Assembly: GCF_049319665.1 (NCBI RefSeq)
Contig: NZ_JBMOUD010000002.1
Location: 310,001 to 374,000 of the forward strand
DNA from: JBMOUD01 sp049319665
GTDB taxonomy: Bacteria; Pseudomonadota; Gammaproteobacteria; Enterobacterales; Enterobacteriaceae
Reading direction: 5' to 3'
DNA: 64,000 bases
In this document: piece by piece, positions 25,412 through 35,116 of the stretch
Layout: each line of letters starts with the position of its first letter
Position numbering within the stretch: the first letter of the stretch is position 1
The notes under the pieces: generated by a model
What the model saw: only the letters and a program-made list of their open reading frames with translations
What the model was told of the DNA's origin: nothing
Databases searched by the model: none
Program-made: the position numbers and the translations under genes

Positions 25412-27492
25412 GCACATTCAAAACGGTCTCAAAGGATAAAGCGGCCTCAAAAAAAGCCTCCTCAGTAAAAGCGTCGATAGAAAAAGCTCCGTCTCTTAAA
25501 ACGGGGAAACCTACGCCTTTTGGTGTTAATTTCGATGGAAAAGGCGTCAATTTCTGCCTTTATTCTGCCCATGCGGAAAAAATAGAGCTTTGTCTGTTTG
25601 ATGAGCAGGGGCAAGAACAACGCTTGCCGTTGCCTGGGCGCAGTGGCGATATCTGGCATGGCTATCTGCCAGAAGGAAAAATAGGGCAGCGCTATGGTTT
25701 TCGCGCTTACGGGCCATTCGATCCCGCGCGAGGTTTACGTTTTAATCCCCAAAAATTGTTGATTGATCCCAGCGCCCGTGCGCTAGAGGGCAAATTGCCG
25801 GACGATCAACGTTTATGCGGCGGCATCGATCAAGCTGATGGGCAAGATAGTGCCGCTATTGCCCCTAAATCCGTGGTGGTTGCTGAAGTTTTTGATTGGC
25901 AAGATGATCGCCCGCCTGCGATTGAGTGGGGCAACACGGTCATTTATGAAGCGCACGTCCGTGGACTTACCCAATGTCATCCTGATATTCCTGCTGAACT
26001 GCGTGGTACCTACGCTGCGTTAGGGCATCCAGCAATATTGGCGCATTTAAAACGGCTAGGTATTACTGCTTTAGAGCTGCTGCCGGTGCAGTTGCACGCC
26101 GATGAGCTGCGCTTGCAACGTCTCGGCTTGCGCAATTATTGGGGTTATAACGTCTTAGCCCCTTGGGCGCTGGAGCCAGATTATGCCAGCGGTCAGAACG
26201 GATTATCTGCCGCTCAAGAGTTTAAAACCGCAATCCGCACGCTGCATCAGGCGGGTATTGAGGTGATCCTTGATGTGGTATTCAACCACAGTGCTGAACT
26301 GGATGTGAATGGGCCAACTATCAGTCTGCGCGGCTTGGATAACCCAACGTATTATTGGCTCAACGAGGATGGCAGCGATAATAATTTGACCGGCTGCGGT
26401 AATGCAATGCGGCTCGTTGATGAGCCACAGGTGGAATGGGTGCTTGCCGCGTTACGCCATTGGGTCGATGAATTCCATGTTGATGGCTTCCGCTTCGATT
26501 TGGGGACGATCTTGGGGCGAACCCCGTCGTTTCGGGCAGATTCACCGCTGTTTAAGGCGATACGCGCCGATAAAACACTCTCAAATTGCAAGCTGATCGC
26601 TGAGCCTTGGGATATTGGCCCAGGGGGTTATCAGCTTGGGAATTTCCCCGCGCCTTTTGCTGAATGGAGCGATGTCTGGCGTGACGATATGCGCCGCTTC
26701 TGGTTGCATGGCTCGCTCTCGCTGGGCCAGTTTGCTACCCGCTTTGCCGCCTCGGCAGATCTTTTCAAAGCTTCAGATAGAGCACCGTCTTCCTCCATCA
26801 ACATGCTGACTGCTCACGATGGTTTTACGCTACGTGATTTGCTCAGTTTTAATCAGAAACACAATCAGGCCAATGGCGAAGAGAATCGCGATGGGCACGA
26901 TAATAATTTCAGTCAAAATCACGGTGAAGAAGGGCTGGTGGCGAGTGAGAGCGTGATGCAACAGCGTCGGCTGAGTCAACGTGCACTGCTGGCGACACTG
27001 CTCCTCTCGCAAGGTACGCCGATGCTGCTAGCGGGGGATGAGTTTGGCCACAGCCAGCAAGGGAATAACAATGCCTATTGTCAGGATAACGAACTCAGTT
27101 GGCTTAATTGGCAACAGGCTGACGAGGAACTCATTGAGTATGTTGCCGCACTTATCGCACTACGCCAACGGATACCGGCATTAACCGCTAATCAATGGTG
27201 GCAGCCGCAAGAAGAAGATGTGCAATGGCTGGATAGCCAAGGCCGGGCATTGAGCGCTGAACAGTGGCAACAAGGGCCGCAACAGTACCTACAGATTGTC
27301 CTTTCCCAACGTTGGTTGCTTGTTATCAATGCTTCACTTGCGGAGGCCGAGATAACCCTGCCCGTCGGCCAATGGCAACCTTTAGCCTCTTTGACAGGCA
27401 ATTGTAATGAAGATAACAGCGCCAGAGAGGGAAATCTCTGGCGGGCGATGGCAAAAACGCTGAGCGTCTTTGAGCTCAGTCAGTCGGCGTAA
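25408..27492 (+). CDS. glgX: GlgX, glycogen debranching enzyme
   Basis: The gene overlaps glgB by four bases (ATGA) behind GGGAGG. The GH13 enzyme removes short alpha-1,6 branches left by phosphorylase. A CBM48-like module (TPFGVNFDGKGVNFCLYSAH) precedes the catalytic barrel with DGFRFDLGT, IAEPWDIGPGGYQ and TAHDGFTLRD. At 694 residues it is about 37 longer than E. coli GlgX, because of an N-terminal extension rich in Lys, Ser and Ala (residues 1-33). This tail is unusual; a later start is not available in frame with a good ribosome site. Confidence 0.95.
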   Translation: MSTFKTVSKDKAASKKASSVKASIEKAPSLKTGKPTPFGVNFDGKGVNFCLYSAHAEKIELCLFDEQGQEQRLPLPGRSGDIWHGYLPEGKIGQRYGFRAYGPFDPARGLRFNPQKLLIDPSARALEGKLPDDQRLCGGIDQADGQDSAAIAPKSVVVAEVFDWQDDRPPAIEWGNTVIYEAHVRGLTQCHPDIPAELRGTYAALGHPAILAHLKRLGITALELLPVQLHADELRLQRLGLRNYWGYNVLAPWALEPDYASGQNGLSAAQEFKTAIRTLHQAGIEVILDVVFNHSAELDVNGPTISLRGLDNPTYYWLNEDGSDNNLTGCGNAMRLVDEPQVEWVLAALRHWVDEFHVDGFRFDLGTILGRTPSFRADSPLFKAIRADKTLSNCKLIAEPWDIGPGGYQLGNFPAPFAEWSDVWRDDMRRFWLHGSLSLGQFATRFAASADLFKASDRAPSSSINMLTAHDGFTLRDLLSFNQKHNQANGEENRDGHDNNFSQNHGEEGLVASESVMQQRRLSQRALLATLLLSQGTPMLLAGDEFGHSQQGNNNAYCQDNELSWLNWQQADEELIEYVAALIALRQRIPALTANQWWQPQEEDVQWLDSQGRALSAEQWQQGPQQYLQIVLSQRWLLVINASLAEAEITLPVGQWQPLASLTGNCNEDNSAREGNLWRAMAKTLSVFELSQSA

Positions 27493-27511
27493 TAGCAGGA
27501 AGGAGTCGGTT

Positions 27512-28795
27512 ATGATGACATTACAAAAAAAAGAGCCGGTTATGCGCAGCAGACAGCTGCCACTGAAATCTGTGGCGTTGATTCTGGCAGGGGGACGGGG
27601 CTCCAGATTAAAGGATTTAACCGCGACAAGGGCTAAGCCTGCTGTACATTTCGGCGGCAAATTTAGAATTATCGATTTTGCATTATCTAACTGCCTCAAT
27701 TCGGGGATACGCCGCATCGGGGTGATTACACAATATCAATCACATACCTTAGTGCAGCATATTCAGCGAGGCTGGTCATTTCTTAATGAGGAAATGAATG
27801 AATTTGTTGATTTGCTTCCGGCACAGCAGCGTTATAGCAACGAACACTGGTACAAAGGCACCGCCGATGCGGTCTATCAGAATTTAGATATTATCCGTCG
27901 ATATGATGCTGAATATGTGGTGATCCTCGCCGGCGATCATATTTATAAGATGGATTATTCGCGGATGCTGCTTGATCACGTCGAGAAAGGCGGTGAGTGC
28001 ACCGTGGCTTGTCTGGCGGTACCACTCAGCGAGGCGAGTGAATTTGGTGTGATGGCGATTGAGGATAATTATCGCATCACAGATTTTCTGGAAAAGCCGC
28101 AAAACCCTCCAGCTATTCCCGGCCAGCCTGATATGGCAATGGCGAGCATGGGGGTCTATGTTTTCAATGCGGCTTATCTGTTCTCTTTGCTGGAAGAAGA
28201 TATGGCAGACGGGCAGTCCAGCCATGATTTTGGCAAGGATTTACTGCCTAAAATAACCCAACAGGGTAAAGCGTTTGCCCACCCTTTTAGCTTATCTTGC
28301 GTGACCTCAAATGCCGATCAACCGCCTTACTGGCGTGATGTAGGTACCTTAGATGCCTATTGGCGAGCCAATCTAGACTTGGCTTCGGTGATGCCGGAGC
28401 TGGATATGTATGACCGAGATTGGCCGATTCATACTTATGTCGAGCCTATTCCCCCTGCCAAATTTGTCCAAGACCGCGCCGGTAGCCACGGGGTGGTCAT
28501 TAACTCGCTGGTCGCTGGGGGCAGCATTGTTTCCGGTTCTAGCGTGATGAACTCGGTGCTATTTCCGCGTGTACGGGTTAACTCATTTTGCGATATCGAT
28601 TCATCGGTTCTGCTACCCGATGTGCAGGTTGGCCGTGCTTGTCGGCTGAAGCGCTGTGTTATCGATCGTGCCTGCCAGTTAGCTGAAGGCACGGTGATTG
28701 GCGAAGATCCTGAAGAAGACAGCCGGCGTTTTTATCGTTCAGAAGGCGGTGTGGTGCTGGTTACACGCGGCATGCTGGAAAAACTATCGCAGTAA
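27512..28795 (+). CDS. glgC: GlgC, glucose-1-phosphate adenylyltransferase
   Basis: The 427-residue enzyme makes ADP-glucose, the committed step of bacterial glycogen synthesis. Visible motifs are LILAGGRGSRLKDLT (nucleotide binding), WYKGTADAVYQN, LAGDHIYKMDYSRML and a C-terminal left-handed beta-helix. The N-terminal arginine-rich segment MRSRQLPLKSV, which contributes to allosteric control in E. coli, is retained. AGGAAGGAG before 27512 marks the start; the glgX stop is 19 bp upstream. Likely regulated by fructose-1,6-bisphosphate and AMP, as in E. coli. Confidence 0.96.
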   Translation: MMTLQKKEPVMRSRQLPLKSVALILAGGRGSRLKDLTATRAKPAVHFGGKFRIIDFALSNCLNSGIRRIGVITQYQSHTLVQHIQRGWSFLNEEMNEFVDLLPAQQRYSNEHWYKGTADAVYQNLDIIRRYDAEYVVILAGDHIYKMDYSRMLLDHVEKGGECTVACLAVPLSEASEFGVMAIEDNYRITDFLEKPQNPPAIPGQPDMAMASMGVYVFNAAYLFSLLEEDMADGQSSHDFGKDLLPKITQQGKAFAHPFSLSCVTSNADQPPYWRDVGTLDAYWRANLDLASVMPELDMYDRDWPIHTYVEPIPPAKFVQDRAGSHGVVINSLVAGGSIVSGSSVMNSVLFPRVRVNSFCDIDSSVLLPDVQVGRACRLKRCVIDRACQLAEGTVIGEDPEEDSRRFYRSEGGVVLVTRGMLEKLSQ

Positions 28796-28959
28796 AAGCC
28801 CCTTGAGGCGCGAAGCATTCTTTAGCAATTGAAGTGAATATTGATTCGAACAACAGGCCCGGGGCGGTGTGCCAAAGGGAGTCATTTGGCGTGTATCTCG
28901 GTTATCTCTGCTTATTTATCCGCGGTATTGGCGGGTGCTGTTTATTAGTAGGAGCGAAA

Positions 28960-30396
28960 ATGCAGGTATTACACGTTTGTTCAGAGCTGTTCCCCCTGTT
29001 AAAAACCGGTGGACTAGCAGACGTTGTTGGTGCGCTTCCCGCCGCGCAGATTGCAGAGGGCGCAGATGTTCGTGTTTTAATTCCGGCATTTCCCGATATC
29101 AAAAAGGGAGTTCCTGATGCTCAGGCAGTGGTGACGCTGGATACGTTTGCAGGCCCCGCCACACTGCTTTATGGCGTTTTTCAAGGTGTTGGTATTTATC
29201 TTATCGACGTCCCTGGCTTATATGACCGACCGGGCAGTCCGTATCATGATCAATCTGCTAATGCATACGGCGATAACGTTTTACGCTTCGGCCTGTTGGG
29301 CTGGTTTGGTTGCGAACTTGCCTGCGGCCTGGATGGGTATTGGCGCCCGGATATCGTGCACTCGCATGATTGGCATGCGGGCCTGACGTCGGCTTATATC
29401 GCTGCGCGCGGGCATCCGGTCAAGACAGTTTTCACGGTACATAATCTGGCTTTTCAGGGCTTGTTCCAGGCTCATCATATGCAGCAGCTGCAATTACCTG
29501 CGTCGTTTTTCAACATGTACGGGCTGGAGTTTTACGGCCAAATATCCTTCCTTAAAGCGGGACTTTTCTATTCTGACCACACGACGGCGGTGAGCCCAAC
29601 GTATGCCGAAGAAATCACCAGGCCTGAGTTTGGCTATGGCATGGAATCACTGCTAAAAGAATTAGAAGCACAAGGACGCTTAAGCGGCATTCTAAATGGT
29701 GTGGATGACGCTATCTGGCAACCGAAAACTGACGTGCTGCTGTCAGCGCAATACGATGCTGACGATCTCCGTACCAAGGCGGTTAACAAAGCCTACTTGC
29801 AGCGAGCAATGGGGCTGGACGTTGACAGTTCTCGGCTGGTGTTTGCCGTTGTCAGCCGCTTGAGTCATCAAAAAGGCTTGGATTTGGTACTCGACGCGTT
29901 GCCAAAACTGCTCGAGCTAGGAGGGCAACTAGCCCTGTTAGGCGCGGGAGAAAGTGATTTGCAGCAGGCATTTTTGGCTGCTGCTGCTGAGCATCCTGGG
30001 CAGGTGGGCGTGCAAATTGGCTATCACGAATCCTTTTCGCACCGGATCATCGCCGGGGCCGATGTGATTATGCTGCCTAGCCGTTTTGAGCCCTGCGGTT
30101 TGACACAGCTATATGGCCTGAAATACGGCACCTTACCACTGGTGCGGCGCACCGGTGGTTTAGCCGATACGGTGGTGGATTGTGCGCTGGAAAATCTTTC
30201 GGACGGTACCGCGACCGGTTTTGTCTTTGAAGAATGTACGGGGAAATCGCTAACCAATGCGATTCGCCGCGCTTTTGTCCTATGGAGCCGACCTAAACAT
30301 TGGCGGCACGTTCAGTACCACGCGATGAGCGTCGATTTTGGCTGGCAGGTATCCGCCGAAGCCTATCTGGCGTTATATCAACGCTTAGTGGAGTAA
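28960..30396 (+). CDS. glgA: GlgA, glycogen synthase
   Basis: The 478-residue GT5 enzyme elongates alpha-1,4-glucan from ADP-glucose. The N-terminal KTGGLADVVGALP is the ADP-glucose-binding loop, and the C-terminal half has LPSRFEPCGLTQLYGLKYGT and VRRTGGLADTV. An in-frame ATG at 28834 would add 42 residues with no family match; TAGGAGC directly before 28960 and the E. coli length (477) decide the start. The 164-bp glgC-glgA gap is longer than others in the operon and could hold an internal promoter. Confidence 0.96.
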   Translation: MQVLHVCSELFPLLKTGGLADVVGALPAAQIAEGADVRVLIPAFPDIKKGVPDAQAVVTLDTFAGPATLLYGVFQGVGIYLIDVPGLYDRPGSPYHDQSANAYGDNVLRFGLLGWFGCELACGLDGYWRPDIVHSHDWHAGLTSAYIAARGHPVKTVFTVHNLAFQGLFQAHHMQQLQLPASFFNMYGLEFYGQISFLKAGLFYSDHTTAVSPTYAEEITRPEFGYGMESLLKELEAQGRLSGILNGVDDAIWQPKTDVLLSAQYDADDLRTKAVNKAYLQRAMGLDVDSSRLVFAVVSRLSHQKGLDLVLDALPKLLELGGQLALLGAGESDLQQAFLAAAAEHPGQVGVQIGYHESFSHRIIAGADVIMLPSRFEPCGLTQLYGLKYGTLPLVRRTGGLADTVVDCALENLSDGTATGFVFEECTGKSLTNAIRRAFVLWSRPKHWRHVQYHAMSVDFGWQVSAEAYLALYQRLVE

Positions 30397-30471
30397 GACT
30401 CGTCGGGGGGCATTATTGCCCCGCCTTCGCTACTTTGTCGATCATCTACACTATATTGGAATGTAACTGCT

Positions 30472-32919
30472 ATGACTTCACCGTTCAATTACACCTCACC
30501 GACGGTCAGCGTTGAAGCGCTGAAACATTCAATTGCTTATAAGTTGATGTTTACGATAGGTAAAGATCCTTCTATTGCCACTCAGCATGACTGGCTTAAT
30601 GCCACACTTTATGCCGTACGCGACCGTATGGTCGAACGCTGGCTGCGCTCGAACAGGGCGCAGCACTCGCAAGATGTTCGTCAGGTTTATTACCTTTCTA
30701 TGGAGTTTTTGATTGGACGAACGTTATCTAACGCACTGTTATCGATGGGTATTTATGATGACATCAAGCAAGCGCTAGATGAGATGGGGCTTGATCTTGA
30801 AGACCTGATCGATGAAGAGAACGACCCAGGTTTGGGGAACGGTGGTTTGGGGCGATTGGCCGCATGTTTCCTGGACTCTTTGGCCACTCTAGCTTTACCA
30901 GGGCGCGGTTACGGCATTCGCTATGAATATGGCATGTTTGCGCAAAAAATCGTTGATGGCCAACAGGCTGAGTCCCCCGATTATTGGCTGGAATATGGCT
31001 ACCCTTGGGAGTTTCAGCGTTTCGAGACGCGTTATAAAGTTCGTTTTGGCGGGCGTGTACAGCAAGAAGGTAGCAAAACACGCTGGTTGGAAACCGAAGA
31101 GATCATCGCTTGTGCATACGATCAAGTGATCCCCGGTTTTGATACCGATGCGACCAATACGTTGCGGTTATGGAGTGCGCAGGCCAGTAATGAAATTAAC
31201 CTCGGCAAATTCAACCAAGGCGATTATTTTGCTGCGGTAGAGGACAAAAATTTATCGGAAAACGTGTCGCGGGTGTTGTATCCCGATGACTCGACGTCTT
31301 CGGGGCGAGAGCTGCGTTTACGCCAAGAGTATTTTCTGGTGTCGGCCACGGTGCAGGATATCTTGAGTCGACATTATGCGATGCATAAAACTTATGAAAA
31401 TATTGAAGATAAAATCGCTATTCACCTTAATGATACCCATCCGGTGTTATCAATCCCGGAATTGATGCGCTTGTTGATTGATGAACATAAATTCCCGTGG
31501 GGAAAAGCCTGGGATGTGGTGAGTAAGGTGTTTTCTTATACCAACCATACGTTGATGACCGAAGCATTAGAAACCTGGCCGGTTGATATGATTGGTAAAA
31601 TCCTGCCACGACATCTGCAAATTATCTTTGAAATTAACGATCATTTTCTCAAGCAGGTGCAGCAGCAGTTCCCTGATGACAGCAACCTGCTGACTCGCGT
31701 TTCCATTATTGACGAAGATCAGGGCCGCAGAGTTCGTATGGCTTGGTTGGCAGTGATTGTCAGCCATAAAGTTAACGGCGTATCGGCGCTGCATTCGGAG
31801 TTGATGGTGCAATCGTTGTTTGCCGATTTTGCGCGGATCTTCTCTGACAAATTCTGCAATATGACTAATGGTGTAACGCCGCGCCGCTGGCTGGCTCTGG
31901 CCAATAAACCGCTATCTGCGGTGTTGGATGATGCTATTGGCCAGCGCTGGCGCACCGATCTTAGCCAGCTGAGCGAGTTGAAAAAGGATATTGATTATCC
32001 GAGTTTCTTGCAGGCGTTACAAAAAGCCAAGTTCGAGAATAAAAAGCGCCTGGCCGTGTTTATTGCGCAGAAACTCAATGTTGTGGTCGACCCGCATAGC
32101 TTGTTTGATGTGCAGATCAAACGCATTCACGAATACAAACGCCAACTGCTCAACGTGCTGCACGTGATCACTTGCTATAACCGCATTATCGACGATGCCG
32201 ACAATGATTTTCAGCCTCGCACGGTGATCTTCGCCGGTAAAGCTGCTTCGGCGTACTATGCCGCCAAACAAATTATTCGCTTAATCAACGATGTAGCGGA
32301 TGTAATCAATAACGATCCGCGGGCCCATAACAAACTGAAAGTTGTTTTCATCCCTAACTATAGCGTCAGCCTGGCACAGCTAATTATTCCGGCAGCGGAT
32401 CTCTCCGAACAGATTTCACTGGCGGGAACAGAAGCGTCCGGTACCAGTAATATGAAATTTGCCCTCAATGGTGCGCTGACGATCGGTACATTAGACGGCG
32501 CTAATGTTGAGATGCAAGAGCACGTCGGTGCAGAGAATATCTTTATCTTCGGTAACACGACCCCGCAGGTTGAAGCGTTGCGTAACAACGGCTACAACCC
32601 GCGTGAGTATTACGAAAAAGATGAAGAGCTACATCGCGTCCTGACCCAGATTGCTACCGGTTTGTTTAGCCCGGACGAGCCGAAGCGTTACTCAAACTTG
32701 TTCGATAGTCTGGTTAACTTTGGCGACCATTATCAGGTTCTGGCTGATTATCGCAGCTATGTTGATACGCAAGATCAAGTAGACCTGCTGTATAAAACTC
32801 CCGACGAATGGACACGCCGTACCCTGCTGAATATCGCCAACATGGGATATTTTTCATCAGACAGAACCATCGGTGAATATGCGGAGAAAATCTGGAATAT
32901 AGAGCCAACAAAACTCTAA
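30472..32919 (+). CDS. glgP: GlgP, glycogen phosphorylase
   Basis: The 815-residue length is identical to E. coli GlgP. This PLP enzyme releases glucose-1-phosphate from the ends of glycogen chains. The PLP lysine lies in EASGTSNMKFALNGALTIG near residue 660, and VYYLSMEFLIGRTL and DEENDPGLGNGGLGRLAAC mark the N-terminal half. Last gene of glgBXCAP. A second phosphorylase, MalP, is encoded at 39090; GlgP keeps the TSNMKF variant whereas MalP has TGNMKL. Downstream there is structured intergenic DNA and then a terminator at 33260. Confidence 0.96.
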   Translation: MTSPFNYTSPTVSVEALKHSIAYKLMFTIGKDPSIATQHDWLNATLYAVRDRMVERWLRSNRAQHSQDVRQVYYLSMEFLIGRTLSNALLSMGIYDDIKQALDEMGLDLEDLIDEENDPGLGNGGLGRLAACFLDSLATLALPGRGYGIRYEYGMFAQKIVDGQQAESPDYWLEYGYPWEFQRFETRYKVRFGGRVQQEGSKTRWLETEEIIACAYDQVIPGFDTDATNTLRLWSAQASNEINLGKFNQGDYFAAVEDKNLSENVSRVLYPDDSTSSGRELRLRQEYFLVSATVQDILSRHYAMHKTYENIEDKIAIHLNDTHPVLSIPELMRLLIDEHKFPWGKAWDVVSKVFSYTNHTLMTEALETWPVDMIGKILPRHLQIIFEINDHFLKQVQQQFPDDSNLLTRVSIIDEDQGRRVRMAWLAVIVSHKVNGVSALHSELMVQSLFADFARIFSDKFCNMTNGVTPRRWLALANKPLSAVLDDAIGQRWRTDLSQLSELKKDIDYPSFLQALQKAKFENKKRLAVFIAQKLNVVVDPHSLFDVQIKRIHEYKRQLLNVLHVITCYNRIIDDADNDFQPRTVIFAGKAASAYYAAKQIIRLINDVADVINNDPRAHNKLKVVFIPNYSVSLAQLIIPAADLSEQISLAGTEASGTSNMKFALNGALTIGTLDGANVEMQEHVGAENIFIFGNTTPQVEALRNNGYNPREYYEKDEELHRVLTQIATGLFSPDEPKRYSNLFDSLVNFGDHYQVLADYRSYVDTQDQVDLLYKTPDEWTRRTLLNIANMGYFSSDRTIGEYAEKIWNIEPTKL

Positions 32920-33009
32920 CTCATGCCAATGTGAGAGGCTGGGTTTTGATTTTTCCGTTGACCTTCAATAGTGCATCTTGTCGGCCAAGTGAACGAATGA
33001 GGCCAGGGG

Positions 33010-33164
33010 AAAGCAGACAGGGAAGTCTGCTTTAGGCTGAGCCGGGCAGGACGCCCGTCTCAGCCGACCCGACCGGCCGAAGCAGTAAACGCGGGCAGTC
33101 GCGAGGCGACCCGACAAGCTAAGCGTAAGGCGCGGGATGCAAGGGTTTTCGCCTTAAAACCCTT
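33010..33164. repeat. Intergenic block of stable hairpins downstream of glgP
   Basis: Three strong hairpins stand close together: AAAGCAGAC/GTCTGCTTT (33010-33033), GGCTGAG..CGGGC/GCCCG..CTCAGCC (33035-33065, one mismatch) and AAGGGTTTT/AAAACCCTT (33141-33164). The arrangement of hairpins whose loops read AGGGA or AGGAC resembles the modular palindromic repeats scattered in enterobacterial intergenic regions. No ORF is supported in 32920-33259. Confidence 0.6.
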
Positions 33165-33259
33165 GCCGGGCGCGTTCGGCTACGCTGATATATGACTCTC
33201 TATTGATAAGCGACCGAACCTGCGCAGCACCAGCATGGGCACCATCATCATTTTAAATA

Positions 33260-33288
33260 AAAAAGCACAGCGCGAAGCTGTGCTTTTT
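33260..33288. terminator. Bidirectional terminator between glgP and glpD
   Basis: A 12-bp perfect stem (AAAAAGCACAGC and its complement) with a 5-nt loop and T-runs on both strands separates these convergent genes. Confidence 0.92.
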
Positions 33289-33311
33289 CATATACCGCAA
33301 TTAGCCAATGA

Positions 33312-34817
33312 TTATAGTGCTGTTGCAGCCTGCTTAGCCTGCTGTGCTGCCAGCCAATCTGCAACACGCTGTTGCTGACTGGCATCTAACCACATGCCCA
33401 GCTTGGTGCGGCGCCAGATGGCGTCATCAAGCTCAACGACCCACTCTTTTTCAACCAAGTAACGCAGCTCGGCTTCATAGAAATCATGACCGAAGTTTTC
33501 GCCCAAGGCTTCTAAGCTGGTGGCATTGCCGAGAATTAATTCACTCTGGCTACCGTAGGTTTTTGAGTAACGACGTGCTAGCGACTCAGGCAACCATTTG
33601 AAACGGCTGCGTAGGTTTGCCGCGTAAGTTTCACGGCTACCACCCAGTTTACCACCTGGCAATACCGCGTTTTTAGTCCACGCCGGGCCTGCTTCTGGGT
33701 AATATTTGGCTAATTTTTCTAGCGCGTGTTCAGCCAACTTACGATAAGTCGTCAGCTTGCCGCCAAAGATCGACAGCAGCGGCGCCTTGCCGTTTTGGTC
33801 ATGCACGTCCAGCGTATAATCGCGGGTGACGGCCTGTGCGGAATCTGATTCATCATCACACAATGGGCGAACGCCAGAATAGGTCCAAACGATATCACTT
33901 TGCGTCAGCTGCTTTTTGAAGTGATCGTTATACACTTTCAGCAGGTAGGTGATCTCATTTTGGTCAATTTTGACCTCTTTCGGATCGCCGTGATATTCCA
34001 CATCGGTAGTACCGATAATAGAGAATTCATCCATCCACGGGATCACGAAGACAATACGGTTATCTTCGTTTTGCAGAATGTAGGATTGTGGCTGGTCGTG
34101 CACGCGTGGCACCACAATATGGCTGCCTTTGATCAAACGAATGCCATAAGGTGATTTTAACTGCAGGCCATCGTCGAAGAAATGCTTAACCCAAGGACCA
34201 GTCGCGTTAACCAAGCCTTTTGCACGGAAGGTATGGATTTTACCGGTATCAATCTCTTCGGCTTCAACTATCCACAGGCCATCTTCACGCCATGCGCGAT
34301 TGACACGTGTACGCGTACGAACTTCGCCACCGCGTTCCACTACTTCTTGTGCGTTGACGACAACCAGACGTGCGTCATCGACCCAGCAGTCTGAATATTC
34401 AAATCCACGGGAAATTTCAGATTTCAGTACCGATTCCTGACCAAACTTCAGCCCTTTGCTTGATGGCAGGCTGGTACGTTTGCCCAAGTGATCGTAAAGG
34501 AACAGGCCAATACGGATCATCCAGGCTGGACGCAGGTGCGGCTGATGTGGCAAACGAAAACGCATTGGGAAGGCGATATGCGGTGCCAGTTTAAGTAAAA
34601 CTTCACGCTCCGCCAGCGCTTCGCTGACCAAACGGAATTCGTAATGCTCCAGATAGCGCAGGCCACCATGGATTAATTTGGAACTAGCTGATGAAGTTGC
34701 GCAGGCCAAATCTTGCGCTTCAATCAGCAGAACGGACAGCCCGCGGCCAGCCGCATCGGTCGCGATGCCGGTACCATTGATACCACCACCGATTACGATC
34801 AAGTCTTTGGTTTCCAC
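33312..34817 (-). CDS. glpD: GlpD, aerobic glycerol-3-phosphate dehydrogenase
   Basis: The 501-residue flavoprotein oxidises glycerol-3-phosphate to dihydroxyacetone phosphate at the inner membrane and reduces quinone. FAD binding is shown by DLIVIGGGINGTGIATDAAG, and SIIGTTDVEY, SGVRPLC and FGGKLTTYRKLAEHA are family blocks. The start is a GTG at 34817, which gives METKDLIVIGG exactly as in E. coli; GGAGGAAG lies at the right distance. Two GlpR-like sites lie just upstream. The gene is transcribed separately from glpR, which has its own terminator. Confidence 0.96.
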   Translation of the reverse strand: METKDLIVIGGGINGTGIATDAAGRGLSVLLIEAQDLACATSSASSKLIHGGLRYLEHYEFRLVSEALAEREVLLKLAPHIAFPMRFRLPHQPHLRPAWMIRIGLFLYDHLGKRTSLPSSKGLKFGQESVLKSEISRGFEYSDCWVDDARLVVVNAQEVVERGGEVRTRTRVNRAWREDGLWIVEAEEIDTGKIHTFRAKGLVNATGPWVKHFFDDGLQLKSPYGIRLIKGSHIVVPRVHDQPQSYILQNEDNRIVFVIPWMDEFSIIGTTDVEYHGDPKEVKIDQNEITYLLKVYNDHFKKQLTQSDIVWTYSGVRPLCDDESDSAQAVTRDYTLDVHDQNGKAPLLSIFGGKLTTYRKLAEHALEKLAKYYPEAGPAWTKNAVLPGGKLGGSRETYAANLRSRFKWLPESLARRYSKTYGSQSELILGNATSLEALGENFGHDFYEAELRYLVEKEWVVELDDAIWRRTKLGMWLDASQQQRVADWLAAQQAKQAATAL

Positions 34818-34831
34818 GTCATCTTCCTCCA

Positions 34832-34871
34832 GATGTTCGTTATAGCTCTTTTATGTTCGTTTTCGCTCATG
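34832..34871. promoter_or_regulatory. Two tandem GlpR-like operators before glpD
   Basis: GATGTTCGTTATAGCTCT (34832-34849) and TATGTTCGTTTTCGCTCATG (34852-34871) each have a strong ATGTTCG half-site and a weaker second half, as in known GlpR operators. They cover the 5' leader region of glpD, where GlpR operators also occur in E. coli. Confidence 0.7.
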
Positions 34872-35066
34872 ATTGTAGTCGATATCTAGTAGCCAAGCCA
34901 AGCTTTAACCAAATAAAAACATTTCCGCGTGATGCAGGTAACATTATTGGAGGGGTTGTTGTAACAATCAGCCAAAATTTGCTGATGTTTTGGCGTTAAA
35001 TGTTGAAGTTTTTCGTTATTGCGCGTTTTAGTGCGTCGAGGAGGAAGGGAGGGGATTAGAGAAAAT

Positions 35067-35091
35067 CACGGGCGTCATTGCTGCGCCCGTG
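35067..35091 (-). terminator. Terminator of glpR
   Basis: On the reverse strand CACGGGCG pairs with CGCCCGTG over a 9-nt loop and is followed by ATTTTCTC, about 25 bp after the glpR stop. Confidence 0.75.
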
Positions 35092-35116
35092 CTGAATTAG
35101 CAAAACTTGACCTGAA

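Noticed and set aside
28834..28959. Earlier GlgA start adding 42 residues
   Set aside because: The extra sequence has no family match, and TAGGAGC lies directly before the ATG at 28960.
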